Below are positions 32,540 to 44,690 of a stretch of DNA of 64,000 nucleotides, in pieces. Numbering within the stretch: position 1 is the first letter of the stretch; each line of letters opens with the position of its first letter. The DNA lies in assembly GCF_021869535.1 (NCBI RefSeq), contig NW_026262739.1, forward strand, positions 248,001-312,000, in the 5' to 3' direction. The notes beneath the pieces were generated by a model. The model ran no database searches and was not told where the DNA came from. It worked only from the letters and a program-made list of their open reading frames with translations. The translations under genes were made by a program, and so were the position numbers. This stretch comes from Mytilus californianus (taxonomy: Eukaryota > Mollusca > Bivalvia > Mytilida > Mytilidae).

Positions 32540-32959
32540 GATTGATTGATTGTTGGTTGCTTAACGTCCAGTGGCAAATATTTCATGCATATTCAGGACG
32601 AGAACAAGTTCACAATAAATACAATAGGTAGGTTCTGTAATAGATTAAGGGATTAAGGTCGGAGAAATTTAGACTGCCACGGGAAATGAGGGTATATTGG
32701 ATAAGGACAGAAATTTAGCCTTGCAACAGGTCACCTACGGACCCCTCAAAGAGTTGTTGCAAGGGTTCTTAACGTGCAAAGAGCGTGGCACTCTCTTTAC
32801 ACGAGGCATCGGATTTAACGTCCCCATTCTGACCGGACGTGGCTGCAAATTTGTACATTCCGCACAGCCAAACGGACGCCCCACTTTGACGAGGGTTTTA
32901 CCGCCGGTCGGAGGAAGACCAATGGTGACCATACTTCTATTCCCCAGTCACCCTTAGGG
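32540..32959 (-). mobile_element. SINE-N inside LINE RT; right-hand TSD displaced to 26054-26065
   Basis: Full-length copy. The left TSD is taactttctatt (32528-32539). The expected second TSD is absent on the right. Its exact complement, followed by the continuing RT frame, is at 26054-26065. The right half of this copy is therefore probably exchanged with another SINE-N. Confidence 0.94.
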
Positions 32960-33546
32960 ATTTTTATTCTTTTGTAACGACAGAAGGAAAGTTATGAGGT
33001 ATCCATTGTTTGTTTTTTATTGTTTTGGCATTTTGTCTTCCTTTCTGTTTGTTTTGTTTTATTTTGTTATATTTATTCTTTTGTCGATATAAGGAAAGTA
33101 ATGAAGTTTCAACACTTCCAACTCTTCCGTAATAACTAGCTGATTTTGTCATAGGAAATAACAGAAAGCAATAATATACATCATTTATCCTGTAATAAGC
33201 CTTCTATCGTACAAATAATTTTTGGATTTATTTGTATAGTATGCAAATTATGCATTACGCCTCGTCTACATGCTACCGGAACTATTTTTTCATCACCTTG
33301 CGGGACCCTGCTTGACAACTATGTAAACAAAACGCTGCAATCGTTGACTGGTACGGAACATTTGTTATATTACATAACGTTCCGACTCAGGAACCAGCAT
33401 AATAATCTCGTTAACAATAGATATAATAAACAAACATTCTTTTTATTGATTTATGAAAAAAAATGTGGTTGAACAGATGCATTTTCAAAAATGGGTGATC
33501 TCCATTAATTGATTGCTGCAAAAATATTTCGTCTGCTAAAACCAAA
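32960..33546. other. Non-coding spacer
   Basis: No gene seen. It has an imperfect internal repeat of 'ttattcttttgt' with 'aaggaaagt.atgaggt/aagt' (32966-33000 and 33070-33105). Confidence 0.4.
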
Positions 33547-34050
33547 CATGTTCTCTGATTCTGAAGAAAATAATATGCAAATGCCTCAGTTAAGACTTAT
33601 TTGTTAACCTTGTGCTGAATTAACTGAAGATGATTTCATGGACACAGACCTGCAGGACACCCTCACCCAGTTAGATAGGCCAAATGAACAAGATTTGTCA
33701 GAAAATCCTAACAGCACAAATCAAATTCAGAAAATGCATCTGTAAATCAACATTTTGACGCCCAATATATGGACACGACAGAACATGATGTTGAATAATT
33801 TATTGAAGGCCAACAAAATAAAAACACTTTGAACAAAAACAGTATGAGAACTACTGAACAAATTTCTGAAAGATAACAATGAAAACTGAGAATTACAGAC
33901 TATTCGAACAGTGGAATTGGACCCTTTACTGGCCAACTAACTATTAACTCTTCATAAAAAAGATGGAGAATATTAGCCATCCACTTTGAGATCAATAGTC
34001 AGTAGTAATTATTGCCGTATTTGTCATATTAGAATATAAATAACTCATGG

Positions 34051-34181
34051 GGGCTTGAATATATCGTGATTTTACAACTGGTTGTCCCTTTATGTCGATA
34101 TTTTATCCCTCGCTGTCGCTCAGGGTACAATATATTGTATAAAGGGCCAGCGCGTAGAAAAATCACGATATATTTAAGCCC
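34051..34181. mobile_element. Small foldback (MITE-like) element
   Basis: Inverted arms gggcttgaatatatcgtgat (from 34051) and the near-complement ending tttaagccc at 34181 enclose a GC-richer centre with cgctgtcgctcagggt. It sits inside the decayed gene. Confidence 0.6.
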
Positions 34182-34589
34182 AACCCGTGGTTAAATCAAG
34201 CTTCGTGCAAGCCTCCATAATTTTTTTCTTACTTATATTACACATATTCCTTTTTTCGTGTCATCAAATGAAAACAAATTATTGAAAAACAATCATTTTT
34301 ACGATCATTGTTTACAGTTATCTACATGTGTTAAGGCTATGTCAAATAGCCCTAGCTTAAGAGCCACAGCTATTGAAGCAACAATAAATTTACAGTCACT
34401 ATGAACGAAAAAGTGTGTATCTAGCCCTGGCACAAATGCAAAAAGAAAATTGGTAGTGGGTGGTCTTTATTCGTTCAAATAAACATTAAAAAAACTAAGG
34501 AAAAAAAGAAGCCAACAATTTTTTCGCTTAAGACAACTTACTGTTCATGCTCTGAAATTTAAATGAATTTTCTACATACGAAAATGCTT

Positions 34590-34730
34590 GTACGAAGTCT
34601 GGAATATGACAGTTGTCTATTCGTTTAATGTGTTTTGTCTTTTGGTTTTGCTGTTTGATTAGGGACTTTCCGTTTTGAATTTTCCTCTGAGTTCAGTATT
34701 TTTGTAATTTTACTTTTTCCTATAGTTTGC
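34590..34730 (+). repeat. Dispersed repeat fragment
   Basis: From tctggaatatgacagttgtc to tttgtaattttacttttt. I recognise it from memory as a frequent mollusc repeat. There is no second copy in this window to confirm it. Confidence 0.4.
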
Positions 34731-37060
34731 AACTCACATAAAAACTAAAATTAAATCGTTTAGATTTGTTTTATTGTAAAATACATCATGAAATTTGTAT
34801 GCACTAAATATCAACAATTGCAGCAAAATTTTCTTTTAACAAAATATGTAACAAATGTAAAAACTTGCTTTTCATTGGAATCAAGGTGGTAGACAAGACA
34901 ACACATCCATCAAGAATATATACAATTTAGTAAAACTTAGAGTAAAGGCGTACAAAAATCTTACGAGTTGAAAAAAAGGAAGCGCACATTTCAACCATCT
35001 TGGAAATCACAGTATTCGTAGCTATATGAGATAAGTAACAGTTGTATCATACTTCGCAACATGTATACTTCAAATGAAAAGAATGGAAGCTTTGTGACTG
35101 GTTGCACCAACTTCCGATTGGAAAAAATCAGAATTCATGAAAACTCAGAGGGCACACCATGAATACAAACAAGTGGAAGTCGAAATATTTGTAAAATTTG
35201 ACAACGACACACAATCTCCTAAATCTAGAATATTATGTCTTAAATTGTTACTTCTACATCTATATGTTGAACGGTCTGTCTCGACCGTTTTCAAGCTCTC
35301 TGTTACATTGACATCCATGAAAAACGAGTAACCGTTAAAAACATCTTTTAATCCAAAAATTATTAATGATGAAAAAGCCGACCAAACTAATGATGACCAT
35401 GTGTACAATTTGATCAAATGCGTGATTAAAAACATGAAGGATATGGGTAGCTTTAGTGATTTCATATCTATCTGTTTTGAAAATAGATTACTTGTACGAA
35501 ACATAGCATTCCATCTACATTTAGATATTGATAAGTTTTATGCCACTTGACAATGTCTGATATATGATATGACGACAAATCTGTTACATTCTGGTGTATA
35601 ATCTTTTCAAGGGAAAGGGGATACACGTTGTCTGTGGATATAAAGTTGAGACGGTTTAGGCGTCGAAGAAAGTTCCATCGGCCAAAAAACTTCAAATTAA
35701 GTTTTACATGCCTTCATATCCCATTATAACCAAAGAAATTGCTAAATTTATAGCTGATGCTGGACATCCAGGAATACTAAATATATCCCTCGACACATTC
35801 GCTGCTAGACAGCAAGAAAGAGATATTAAACTTTCAGTAGACAAAAAAAAATGCTACAAAGTTTAGAGAAAAAATCCAGTCCAGAGAAGCCCGACAGCGA
35901 CTTATGGTATGTACCAAACGACGAATCTCAGGACTCAAATCAGTCTACCTATTAGAGACTCCTCATAACACATCAGAACCTAAGGTAATTGCATTTGAGA
36001 GCTGCTTAGAGTCATTGTTTGCGCGAGTTATTTTCACTGATTGTGGAGAACCGACTGATGATTACAAATCCATGATAACATGTAACAGTACTGTAATGAA
36101 AATAAATTTCTTATGTAGGATAATAAATCCGCAAAGCATTGGCAACGGATCACAGTGACAAGATATATCAGTTAGACGTTTGGCGTTTTTTAAAGTCAAT
36201 TAAAAGAAGATCTAAGCCACATAACCAAAAAAGCTACTAAATAAGGTTAAGCTATTGATTCCCTCCATCTGTAATCACATTCGGTGGTGCTCCCGACAAA
36301 CCGAATTTGATCCGGATAAGCTTAAATGGAGGACCTGCTACTTCACATTACAAATAGGCACTCCTTTCCTGAAATGATTGTCACACAATGTGGACAACCT
36401 CACTGAGCCCAGACGATATTCGGAGAAATAAATGGCTAAACCAAGACAGCAAAACCTATACAGCTTTAGAAAAGGTCATCACATACTAGCTTATTTTGCG
36501 GGACATACGTCAACTAGATCCTTTTTTGCCTCACAAGAGCATTAGAAACGTACTTCGTGATGCAGAAACACTGTCCCAATGCAAGCGACTCGAGTTATGG
36601 GTAGCCACTTGAATTTCAAAGATTGAACAAGTCCAAAAAGTCAACACAAGCACATGATCAACATGGTTTTCTCGTAAGCTCTCATTTCAGATCATCACTT
36701 TTGAACGATGCCTCTTGAGCAAGAAATTTCTCTCAATCATTTGACCATTTACCAGGCAGGAATAAGAAATTATTAGGCACTATGTAATTGGATTAACAAT
36801 GGACACCACTGATAAATTCCTTCCTTCTATTGCTTACCTCAAACATAGTAAACCATTAGAATCAGCATATATTTCAGCTTAGACATAGGTAACTCCTCTA
36901 TCCTGGTTGCCTTAAAATGAAAATAAATGCTGCGAAAATCCTAACCTTTATTGTCAGCTTCTGAATCCAGGAGAAGTTGGTGCTGATGCTGAACTAAAAA
37001 TTGTGTATGGTGGAGACCAATTGACCAGAGAAAGATTACCTGTAGCTATGTTACTTCGCT

Positions 37061-37669
37061 TTGGAAATATTTTTTTTATCACATGTAGATTGAAAAACAA
37101 AAACATCACAGTCGTTTCCATTCTACAAATTTTAAAAATATCACCAAACAGTAAAAGCTTTAAAATTATAAACTCCGTTTAAAGCAAATATATATACCCT
37201 TATAAAACTTAAACTAGACATATAGCTTTAATCATTTCGCTTTTTGAAAGCTTGAATTTATTGTTGAAACATTTGTAAAATAGAAAACTGGCGAAAAGGT
37301 ACATATATATCATTAGCGCGTTTGAATTTTTTCGATGGACTTGTTTGTTACGCGTGTTAAAGAATTTGCAGATGACGACATGGTGGAATCAATCAACAGT
37401 TCCAATAACTGTCGTCACCGTTAAAGCTTTAGAATTGTGCTAGTTCATATCGCACATTATTATTTTTATTTAAAGCATATATTTGAACTCTCTGTTGTAA
37501 TTAGTCATATAACCTATGTCGTGTTTAACACATATTTAGAATTGTGCAAGCGTCTTACCTGATGTTCGGTTTAACTTTTTTATTGTATAAATTTCAAGAT
37601 TGTTACAGTTTAATCTAAGTAGACTGATATATGATTCATTCAACATCACAATCATATTTACTGATGAAG
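37061..37669. other. Non-coding spacer
   Basis: AT-rich with no supported gene. Confidence 0.4.
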
Positions 37670-38520
37670 GATATCTGTTATCCGAAATATTTATAAATAA
37701 TTACATGTATAGTTCCTTTTTTTGTTATTGGTGTTGTTGTGTACACTTTTTAGGTGTTTATATAATTTATTTCTGGTGTACATGTATCGTTACTCGTAAC
37801 GATCCAGCGCCCTCGTGGGAAAAATCGTTGACTATTATTCAGACGTTATATATATATATATATATATATCTTTACAGATAATGAGACGTTTTAGATACTA
37901 AACAAACATGTCTGGAAAAAAATTTAAAACAAATGTTAGGTTAAACATTTAAGAAATTAAATTTACCAACCCTGCTATATAATAATACTAAATATGAATT
38001 TACTCAAGACAAAGATCATTTACTTGCTACACTTAGTGAGGCTAATTAAAACAAAAATGCAAGATGTAGAACAAATGGAGTACTGTACATGAGCAAACTA
38101 ATAAAAGGATATCTCTGAACCCTATTCTGTGCAAGAACTAAAAGATGTTATCAACGATACATCTGATACCTCCCCTGGAAAAGATAGAATTCATTTATCT
38201 GTCCTTCGAGCGGGTTGCCTATTAGGTCGGTGTTTTTAGGTGAGGCAGAAAGCAGAAGAAAAAAAAACACTTCCAAAAAGGTTTGGTAATGCATGAGTGA
38301 CCCAACCTAGTTTATAACTTTTTATGGTTAAAGATGATTGCGCAATCAACACTAAGAAAAATTATAACAATGAGCGCGAAATGATCATTTCGGGGTTCAC
38401 ATCACGGCTCCTCATATAGGAAATCGCTTATGTTGACTCATTTTGTTCTTAAAATTAGCTCTGATCTTTTTGGAAGCTAACCATTTATGTGAAAAATGTG
38501 ACAAAATACTCGACCGGAAG
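37670..38520 (+). repeat. Tandem triplication, unit 1
   Basis: 851 bp unit from gatatctgttatcc to ctcgaccggaag. It is nearly identical to units 2 and 3. The main differences are the length of the (TA)n tract near 37846, a few bases (acatgta versus acattta, gtgttgttg versus gtggtgttg) and poly-A length. Confidence 0.95.
38117..38227 (+). pseudogene. Reverse transcriptase relic inside the triplicated unit
   Basis: The 37-codon open stretch reads EPYSVQELKDVINDTSDTSP, then GKDRIHLSVLRAG. The pattern EL..........SPG.D.I....L is the N-terminal RT region of non-LTR elements. It lies between stops and is repeated with each unit (also near 38968-39078 and 39826-39936). Before duplication the unit was already a decayed LINE fragment. 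Confidence 0.5.
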
Positions 38521-38697
38521 GATATCTGTTATCCGAAATATTTATAAATAATTACATTTATAGTTCCTTTTTTTGTTATTGGTGGTGTTGTGTACACTTT
38601 TTAGGTGTTTATATAATTTATTTCTGGTGTACATGTATCGTTACTCGTAACGATCCAGCGCCCTCGTGGGAAAAATCGTTGACTATTATTCAGACGT

Positions 38698-38728
<31 letters not shown>

Positions 38729-39377
38729 TTACAGATAATGAGACGTTTTAGATACTAAACAAACATGTCTGGAAAAAAATTTAAAACAAATGTTAGGTTA
38801 AACATTTAAGAAATTAAATTTACCAACCCTGCTATATAATAATACTAAATATGAATTTACTCAAGACAAAGATCATTTACTTGCTACACTTAGTGAGGCT
38901 AATTAAAACAAAAATGCAAGATGTAGAACAAATGGAGTACTGTACATGAGCAAACTAATAAAAGGATATCTCTGAACCCTATTCTGTGCAAGAACTAAAA
39001 GATGTTATCAACGATACATCTGATACCTCCCCTGGAAAAGATAGAATTCATTTATCTGTCCTTCGAGCGGGTTGCCTATTAGGTCGGTGTTTTTAGGTGA
39101 GGCAGAAAGCAGAAGAAAAAAAAACACTTCCAAAAAGGTTTGGTAATGCATGAGTGACCCAACCTAGTTTATAACTTTTTATGGTTAAAGATGATTGCGC
39201 AATCAACACTAAGAAAAATTATAACAATGAGCGCGAAATGATCATTTCGGGGTTCACATCACGGCTCCTCATATAGGAAATCGCTTATGTTGACTCATTT
39301 TGTTCTTAAAATTAGCTCTGATCTTTTTGGAAGCTAACCATTTATGTGAAAAATGTGACAAAATACTCGACCGGAAG
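38521..39377 (+). repeat. Tandem triplication, unit 2
   Basis: 857 bp, almost identical to unit 3. Its (TA)n tract is longer than in unit 1. Confidence 0.95.
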
Positions 39378-39554
39378 GATATCTGTTATCCGAAATATTT
39401 ATAAATAATTACATTTATAGTTCCTTTTTTTGTTATTGGTGGTGTTGTGTACACTTTTTAGGTGTTTATATAATTTATTTCTGGTGTACATGTATCGTTA
39501 CTCGTAACGATCCAGCGCCCTCGTGGGAAAAATCGTTGACTATTATTCAGACGT

Positions 39555-39585
<31 letters not shown>

Positions 39586-40672
39586 TTACAGATAATGAGA
39601 CGTTTTAGATACTAAACAAACATGTCTGGAAAAAAATTTAAAACAAATGTTAGGTTAAACATTTAAGAAATTAAATTTACCAACCCTGCTATATAATAAT
39701 ACTAAATATGAATTTACTCAAGACAAAGATCATTTACTTGCTACACTTAGTGAGGCTAATTAAAACAAAAATGCAAGATGTAGAACAAATGGAGTACTGT
39801 ACATGAGCAAACTAATAAAAGGATATCTCTGAACCCTATTCTGTGCAAGAACTAAAAGATGTTATCAACGATACATCTGATACCTCCCCTGGAAAAGATA
39901 GAATTCATTTATCTGTCCTTCGAGCGGGTTGCCTATTAGGTCGGTGTTTTTAGGTGAGGCAGAAAGCAGAAGAAAAAAAAAACACTTCCAAAAAGGTTTG
40001 GTAATGCATGAGTGACCCAACCTAGTTTATAACTTTTTATGGTTAAAGATGATTGCGCAATCAACACTAAGAAAAATTATAACAATGAGCGCGAAATGAT
40101 CATTTCGGGGTTCACATCACGGCTCCTCATATAGGATTGATTGATTGATTGTTGGTTGCTTAACGTCCAGTGGCAAATATTTCATGCATATTCAGGACGA
40201 GAACAAGTTCACAATAAATACAATAGGTAGGTTCTGTAATAGATTAAGGGATTAAGGTCGGAGAAATTTAGACTGCCACGGGAAATGAGGGTATATTGGA
40301 TAAGGACAGAAATTTAGCCTTGCAACAGGTCACCTACGGACCCCTCAAAGAGTTGTTGCAAGGGTTCTTAACGTGCAAAGAGCGTGGCACTCTCGTTACA
40401 CGAGGCATCGGATTTAACGTCCCCATTCTGACCGGACGTGGCTGCAAATTTGTACATCCCGCACAGCCAAACGGACGCCCCACTTTAGCACGGGTTTTAC
40501 TGCCGGTCGGAGGAAGACCAATGGTGACCATACTTCTATTCCCCAGTCACCCTTGGGGGCCCTCATATAGGAAATCGCTTATGTTGACTCATTTTGTTCT
40601 TAAAATTAGCTCTGATCTTTTTGGAAGCTAAGCATTTATGTGAAAAATGTGACAAAATACTCGACCGGAAGG
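39378..40672 (+). repeat. Tandem triplication, unit 3 (interrupted by a SINE-N)
   Basis: About 859 bp once the SINE-N and one TSD (40137-40572) are removed. Its right end runs into unique DNA (ggaaggagagagcatg), while the unit junctions read ggaaggatatctg. The bases gaagga are shared by both ends of the unit, so the first duplication could have used this 6 bp microhomology. Confidence 0.95.
40137..40560 (-). mobile_element. SINE-N inside unit 3, with TSD
   Basis: Full-length, gattaaggg subfamily, flanked by the perfect 12 bp repeat cctcatatagga (40125-40136 and 40561-40572). Units 1 and 2 show the empty site, so it inserted after the triplication, or was not copied. Confidence 0.97.
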
Positions 40673-41270
40673 AGAGAGCATGTTGACAATACATGATGAC
40701 AAGCTAAGATACAGATGTTCTACATGTAACCAGGGTTTCACGACAAGGACATATATAAATATATATATATTACATATGGTGTAGCATTCTAATGTTTTCA
40801 TTGGATATGACGATCACGTGTTTCAGTTAATTTTATGTATCTGACGCCTTGTTTCTATTTTTACATATATTGGTAATCAATATGAAAATGTTACTAAATT
40901 TAGATTTATGACGTCATGACGTCACACATCACAACTACGGAGGAAGCACAACATCAGAAACGAAAATTTGTAAGTTTATCAGGAGATTTCAAGAATTTTA
41001 TGTTAAATGCAGACGATAAGAATACAAGAATGCTAATGAAACTAGCCATAAAGTTTTAAAAAAAAATCATATTTTCAATAACATGTTAAAATTCTTGCAA
41101 AATACAATTAAAAAATACAAAGAAAGAACATTGAACGTCATTTTCCTAATACATTATTTACATATGTTATATAGAAATTAAGGACTTTCAATAAGTCAAT
41201 ACGTTATATATGGTCCTGTTATATTATATTGACACTCGGACTTCGTCCTTGGTCAATATAATCTGAACAG

Positions 41271-41628
41271 ATGAGATTAGGATGCCAACTAAAGATGGTT
41301 TTTGCTAACTTTGAGACCGACTGCAAAAGAGATGATGTTATAGTTGCAGACATTATGAAATACGTCAAATCACTGCCCAGGGGAGAGAAATTATGGTTAA
41401 ACGAAGTTGTGAAGTTGATTAAGCTTGTTCTTGTAATGCCAGCAACAAAGGCAACAATCTTTTTAGCTACCTCCGTAGAATATAAGGCTACCTGCGTTCT
41501 ACTATGAAACAGAGAGATTGAACAGTTTAATGCTTCTAAATGTTCACAAAGACAAAACTGATGGGATGAACATACATCATGTGGCTAGGGAATTTATAAT
41601 TAAAGAAAGCAGATACAACACATTTTGA
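41271..41628 (+). pseudogene. hAT transposase, C-terminal dimerisation region, frameshifted
   Basis: The plus strand reads GEKLWLNEVVKLIKLVLVMP, then PATKAT. In the next frames come SYLRRI and GYLRSTMKQ, and finally LNSLMLLNVHKDKTDGMNIH and VAREFI, ending TGA at 41626-41628. This is the hAT-family C-terminal dimerisation region, as in ZMYM/hAT-like proteins of animals. At least three frame changes and two stops make it a relic. The upstream part of the transposase is not present. A short hairpin (ttatattgac...gtcaatataa) lies at 41226-41263, just before it. Confidence 0.75.
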
Positions 41629-41636
41629 AAATTCTA

Positions 41637-44600
41637 TTTTTGTTTGCCGAAAATGTTGTATTTATTAAAGATTATGTACCTTTATGTTGATTTAATACTA
41701 AACATATGGAACTGTTATAGAAAATCCACAGCCTTCGATTTTAATCGTTGCTACCACTGCATGTAATAATCCTCTATCAAGCACTGACTTGTCAAAATAT
41801 GAGAGTATAAGGAGAAAGTTTTCTTGCACTGTCATATTTGCCAATTCATTATTACTAGCAATGATTTCATTAAAAAAACAGGGTTATAAACATAGATTAT
41901 GGCTAACACGTATATAAATATGGACCAATTCAAGTACACCTTCTGTGTTGACTTTTATGACTCGATCAGCAAGATTTTTTGGAATTTAAATATTGTTTAT
42001 GACTTTTTGTAAACAATAAATGCTAACACATGATAGAAAATGAAGTAAGTAAGCTATGTTTAAAATTCTATAACAAAAAACTGATTTAAAGTCTGGATTT
42101 TCTACAAAAATCTTGGTTTCATTTGCCACAAAATCCCCTTTTTCTATTAAATAAAATAAATAATAATGCTTTGAACGAAGTTCCCTCTTGGTACTAAAGG
42201 GCCTATATCTATTATTAATTATTTTTGCTGTTTTGAAACTATTGTAGTTTGAAATTTTCGTAATTCACATGGCTACAGAAGGGGTGATAACCCTCAAGAG
42301 AATGAGATGCAAAATTAAAGGAAAAATGATTCAAAATTAAACATGCAGACGACTTTTGATTTTTTTTTTGTGTACGTATACCTTGTAAGCCTTTATTCAA
42401 ATAAGTTGTTTGAACATTCTTTTTTTTTTTATTTCTCAGTCTAACTATTCCTCAATCTGATCATAGTTCCTTTTCTTCGGGACTTTGTTTAGCGAAAATT
42501 TGATCGTCTTAAATTAAAGTTGAAAATTGTCCTGCATCCGGCACTGTTACAGGTATCATCAGCTCAGTAGTCAGTAGTTTTGGTACAGGCATGATTTAAC
42601 ATACTTATCTAAAATTGTCCGTTTATAAATTTTGAAATTATTAAGAAACTAAGGTTTAAACTCCCTCAGGTTAAAGTTGACTTTAGATGAATTTGGCTAT
42701 TTATTTTAGGTATTTTTGACATATAGCTCTTCAACAGTTTTGGTACTTATACATCCTCGGATTTCAAATGTTTGGCTTTGAGTGTTCCTGATGAAGGTAA
42801 ATCCAGAAAAGCGCTTCGGATGCATGAAATTATTAAACGTGTTGTTTTACAATTTTTTACAGAATTGCACGCATTTTTCATTCCTAACATTTCCCAGGAG
42901 GAGCATGCCACGCCCCTAAGAAGGTGTCCCACTAAAAGTGAAAATGTATATTTAAGCTAAGATATTCCACCTTGTTCTATCCAGTTGGATTGTTGGCTTT
43001 TTTTTGGACACATTTCACGTTTCTTTTATTTATATAATATATAGATAACTTGGAATCACAATTACATTTAATGGTATATTCAAGCAGAATAAATATGAAT
43101 AAAACAACAAATTTTTAAAAGCATGTTTTAAGCTACACAGATGCTTGTCATCATCCATATTTTTACATCTGTATGATCCATACTATTATATGACAGTGAA
43201 ATATAGGGAATGTTTCGTCATGATTCAGCTGTATGTACAAAGATACGTAATATTTATAGAAAGATTATACTCCTGAATGTAGAAACAACAAAGAAGGCCC
43301 CATGGTACAGCTGTGTGTGCTAGACCTGCTCCAATGTTGATATGAAGATAAAAACCTTGACAGTCTGAGAAATTCACAGAATACAAAAGAAAATTAAATA
43401 GCAATTTATGGACATCTTCGCTATCGAGAGCGGAAGAGTAATCTAAAAGATCCATTGGTTAGAGCATTTGAAAAAAGAGACACAAGACGTTAGATATAAA
43501 TAGGATTTGAACAAATGCTGAAGAAGGCATTTATTATGTTTAAATTCTCCAATTACTTTTACATACCCTGATTCATTATGTAAAATATCAATTATTTACC
43601 TCAGCACACGAGGAGACAGATTTTTTATTAAATTTCAGTAATGTGATAAACGTTTTTTTTAGACGAAAGTTGTCTTAGGAGGCACGTTAAAATTGACCAC
43701 GAAGGCAAATGTTTGTGTTGTACAATGTGCAATGTTTCCTTAAAGTACTCGCGCTGATTTAAAGTTGCTGTATTAAGTGAAAATAACACAAGATACTTTA
43801 ATGCTATAGTACAAAATATGGATGACTTCCACATACTCGAGTACTTCTCATCAGAAAGCTCAGTTTGTGAACAGACGCAGATATGAAATCTTCGCTAAAT
43901 ATATTTAGTGGAGTTACACAAATACAATGAATAATTGTGTTTCTGGTCTACTGTATTCAAATCAAGATCGGGAAATTATGAAGTGTATAATTACGTTGAC
44001 TATGCAGAAGAAGACAGTATGAGTATTGACATTGAAATGAAAAAAAAAATAACTCATTTAAGGAAACAGAAATCATCGACACAACCAACTGTCTTTTATC
44101 TTTAGCAGGAAACATATTCCATCTAGGCAAAACAAAATACCTCTTTCTTAATTGAATCTGAATTGGCAAGATTCTTATATTTACCAACCGTATAAGAAAT
44201 AACAATTATTGTTTAGGAAATTGAGCAGTTTCAAAGTAGTAAATTGAACAGTAATTATATGGAAAAGGACAGTGACGATTAAGAAGATGACGATGATATT
44301 AAGTTTGATAACAATGAATGTTAGTGTTGATGACATAATTAGATTGCTTAAAATAGGAAAAGCTTAAACCATGTCAGAAATCACACCTGTTTATTTAACT
44401 CTATTAACAACTATAGGCCATCATACGGTCGACGACAATGCGAAAAACTCATATTATATAGTATGCTATATAAGGCACTGATATAAAACATGTGGAACAA
44501 TTAAAACAAAATAACTAACGGGTTTATCAGTAACAAACAATTTACTCAAAACAAATATCATGAATATGAAGGACATAAATCAATTAAAAAAATACTTGTT
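41637..44600. other. Long non-coding stretch
   Basis: No gene that I can support. 42540-42990 has the look of a dispersed repeat (ttcctgatgaaggtaaatcc, agaaaagcgc, tgaaattattaa) known to me from memory in mussel DNA. The opposed frames at 42747-42960 lie in it and are not a gene. Confidence 0.45.
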
Positions 44601-44624
44601 GATGACCAATTGGTGGCCTTCTGC

Positions 44625-44690
44625 TGTTTTCTGCTTTTTAGTCGGTTTGTTGTCTCTTTGACAAATTCCTCATTTCCATTCTCAATTATA
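44625..44690 (-). repeat. Dispersed repeat R4, fragment
   Basis: On the minus strand it contains aatggaaatgagg, then aatttgtcaaagagacaaca. The core tgtcaaagagacaacaa...cga is also found on the plus strand at 60650-60680. The two pieces are short copies of one family in opposite orientation. Confidence 0.5.

Larger units (their letters stand above)
33547..37060 (+). pseudogene. Heavily decayed transposase-like gene
   Basis: Coding-like pieces lie in order on the plus strand in shifting frames. They are an acidic N-terminal part (FSDSEENNMQMPQ, then LTEDDFMDTDLQDTLTQ, 33547-33700); SPEKPDSDLWYVPNDESQDS (35875-35935); KVIAFESCLESLF and DCGEPTDDYKS (35965-36080, with Cys and Cys-Gly spacing); SPDDIRRNKWLNQDSKTYTA and LEKVIT (36400-36480); and NPGEVGADAELKIVYGGDQL with TRERLPVAM (36965-37055). 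Such pieces are familiar to me from a large unnamed transposase-like protein family repeated in molluscs and cnidarians. At least five stops or shifts separate them, so it is dead. The family assignment is from memory of motifs and is uncertain, and the pieces may come from more than one element. Confidence 0.4.

Noticed and set aside
34051-34181. A bidirectional terminator or regulatory hairpin.
   Set aside because: Bacterial-type terminators do not apply here. The arms and GC-rich centre fit a small foldback transposon better.
42747-42960. Two opposed ~60-codon frames.
   Set aside because: They overlap completely on opposite strands inside what looks like a dispersed repeat, and neither has a domain or splice context.
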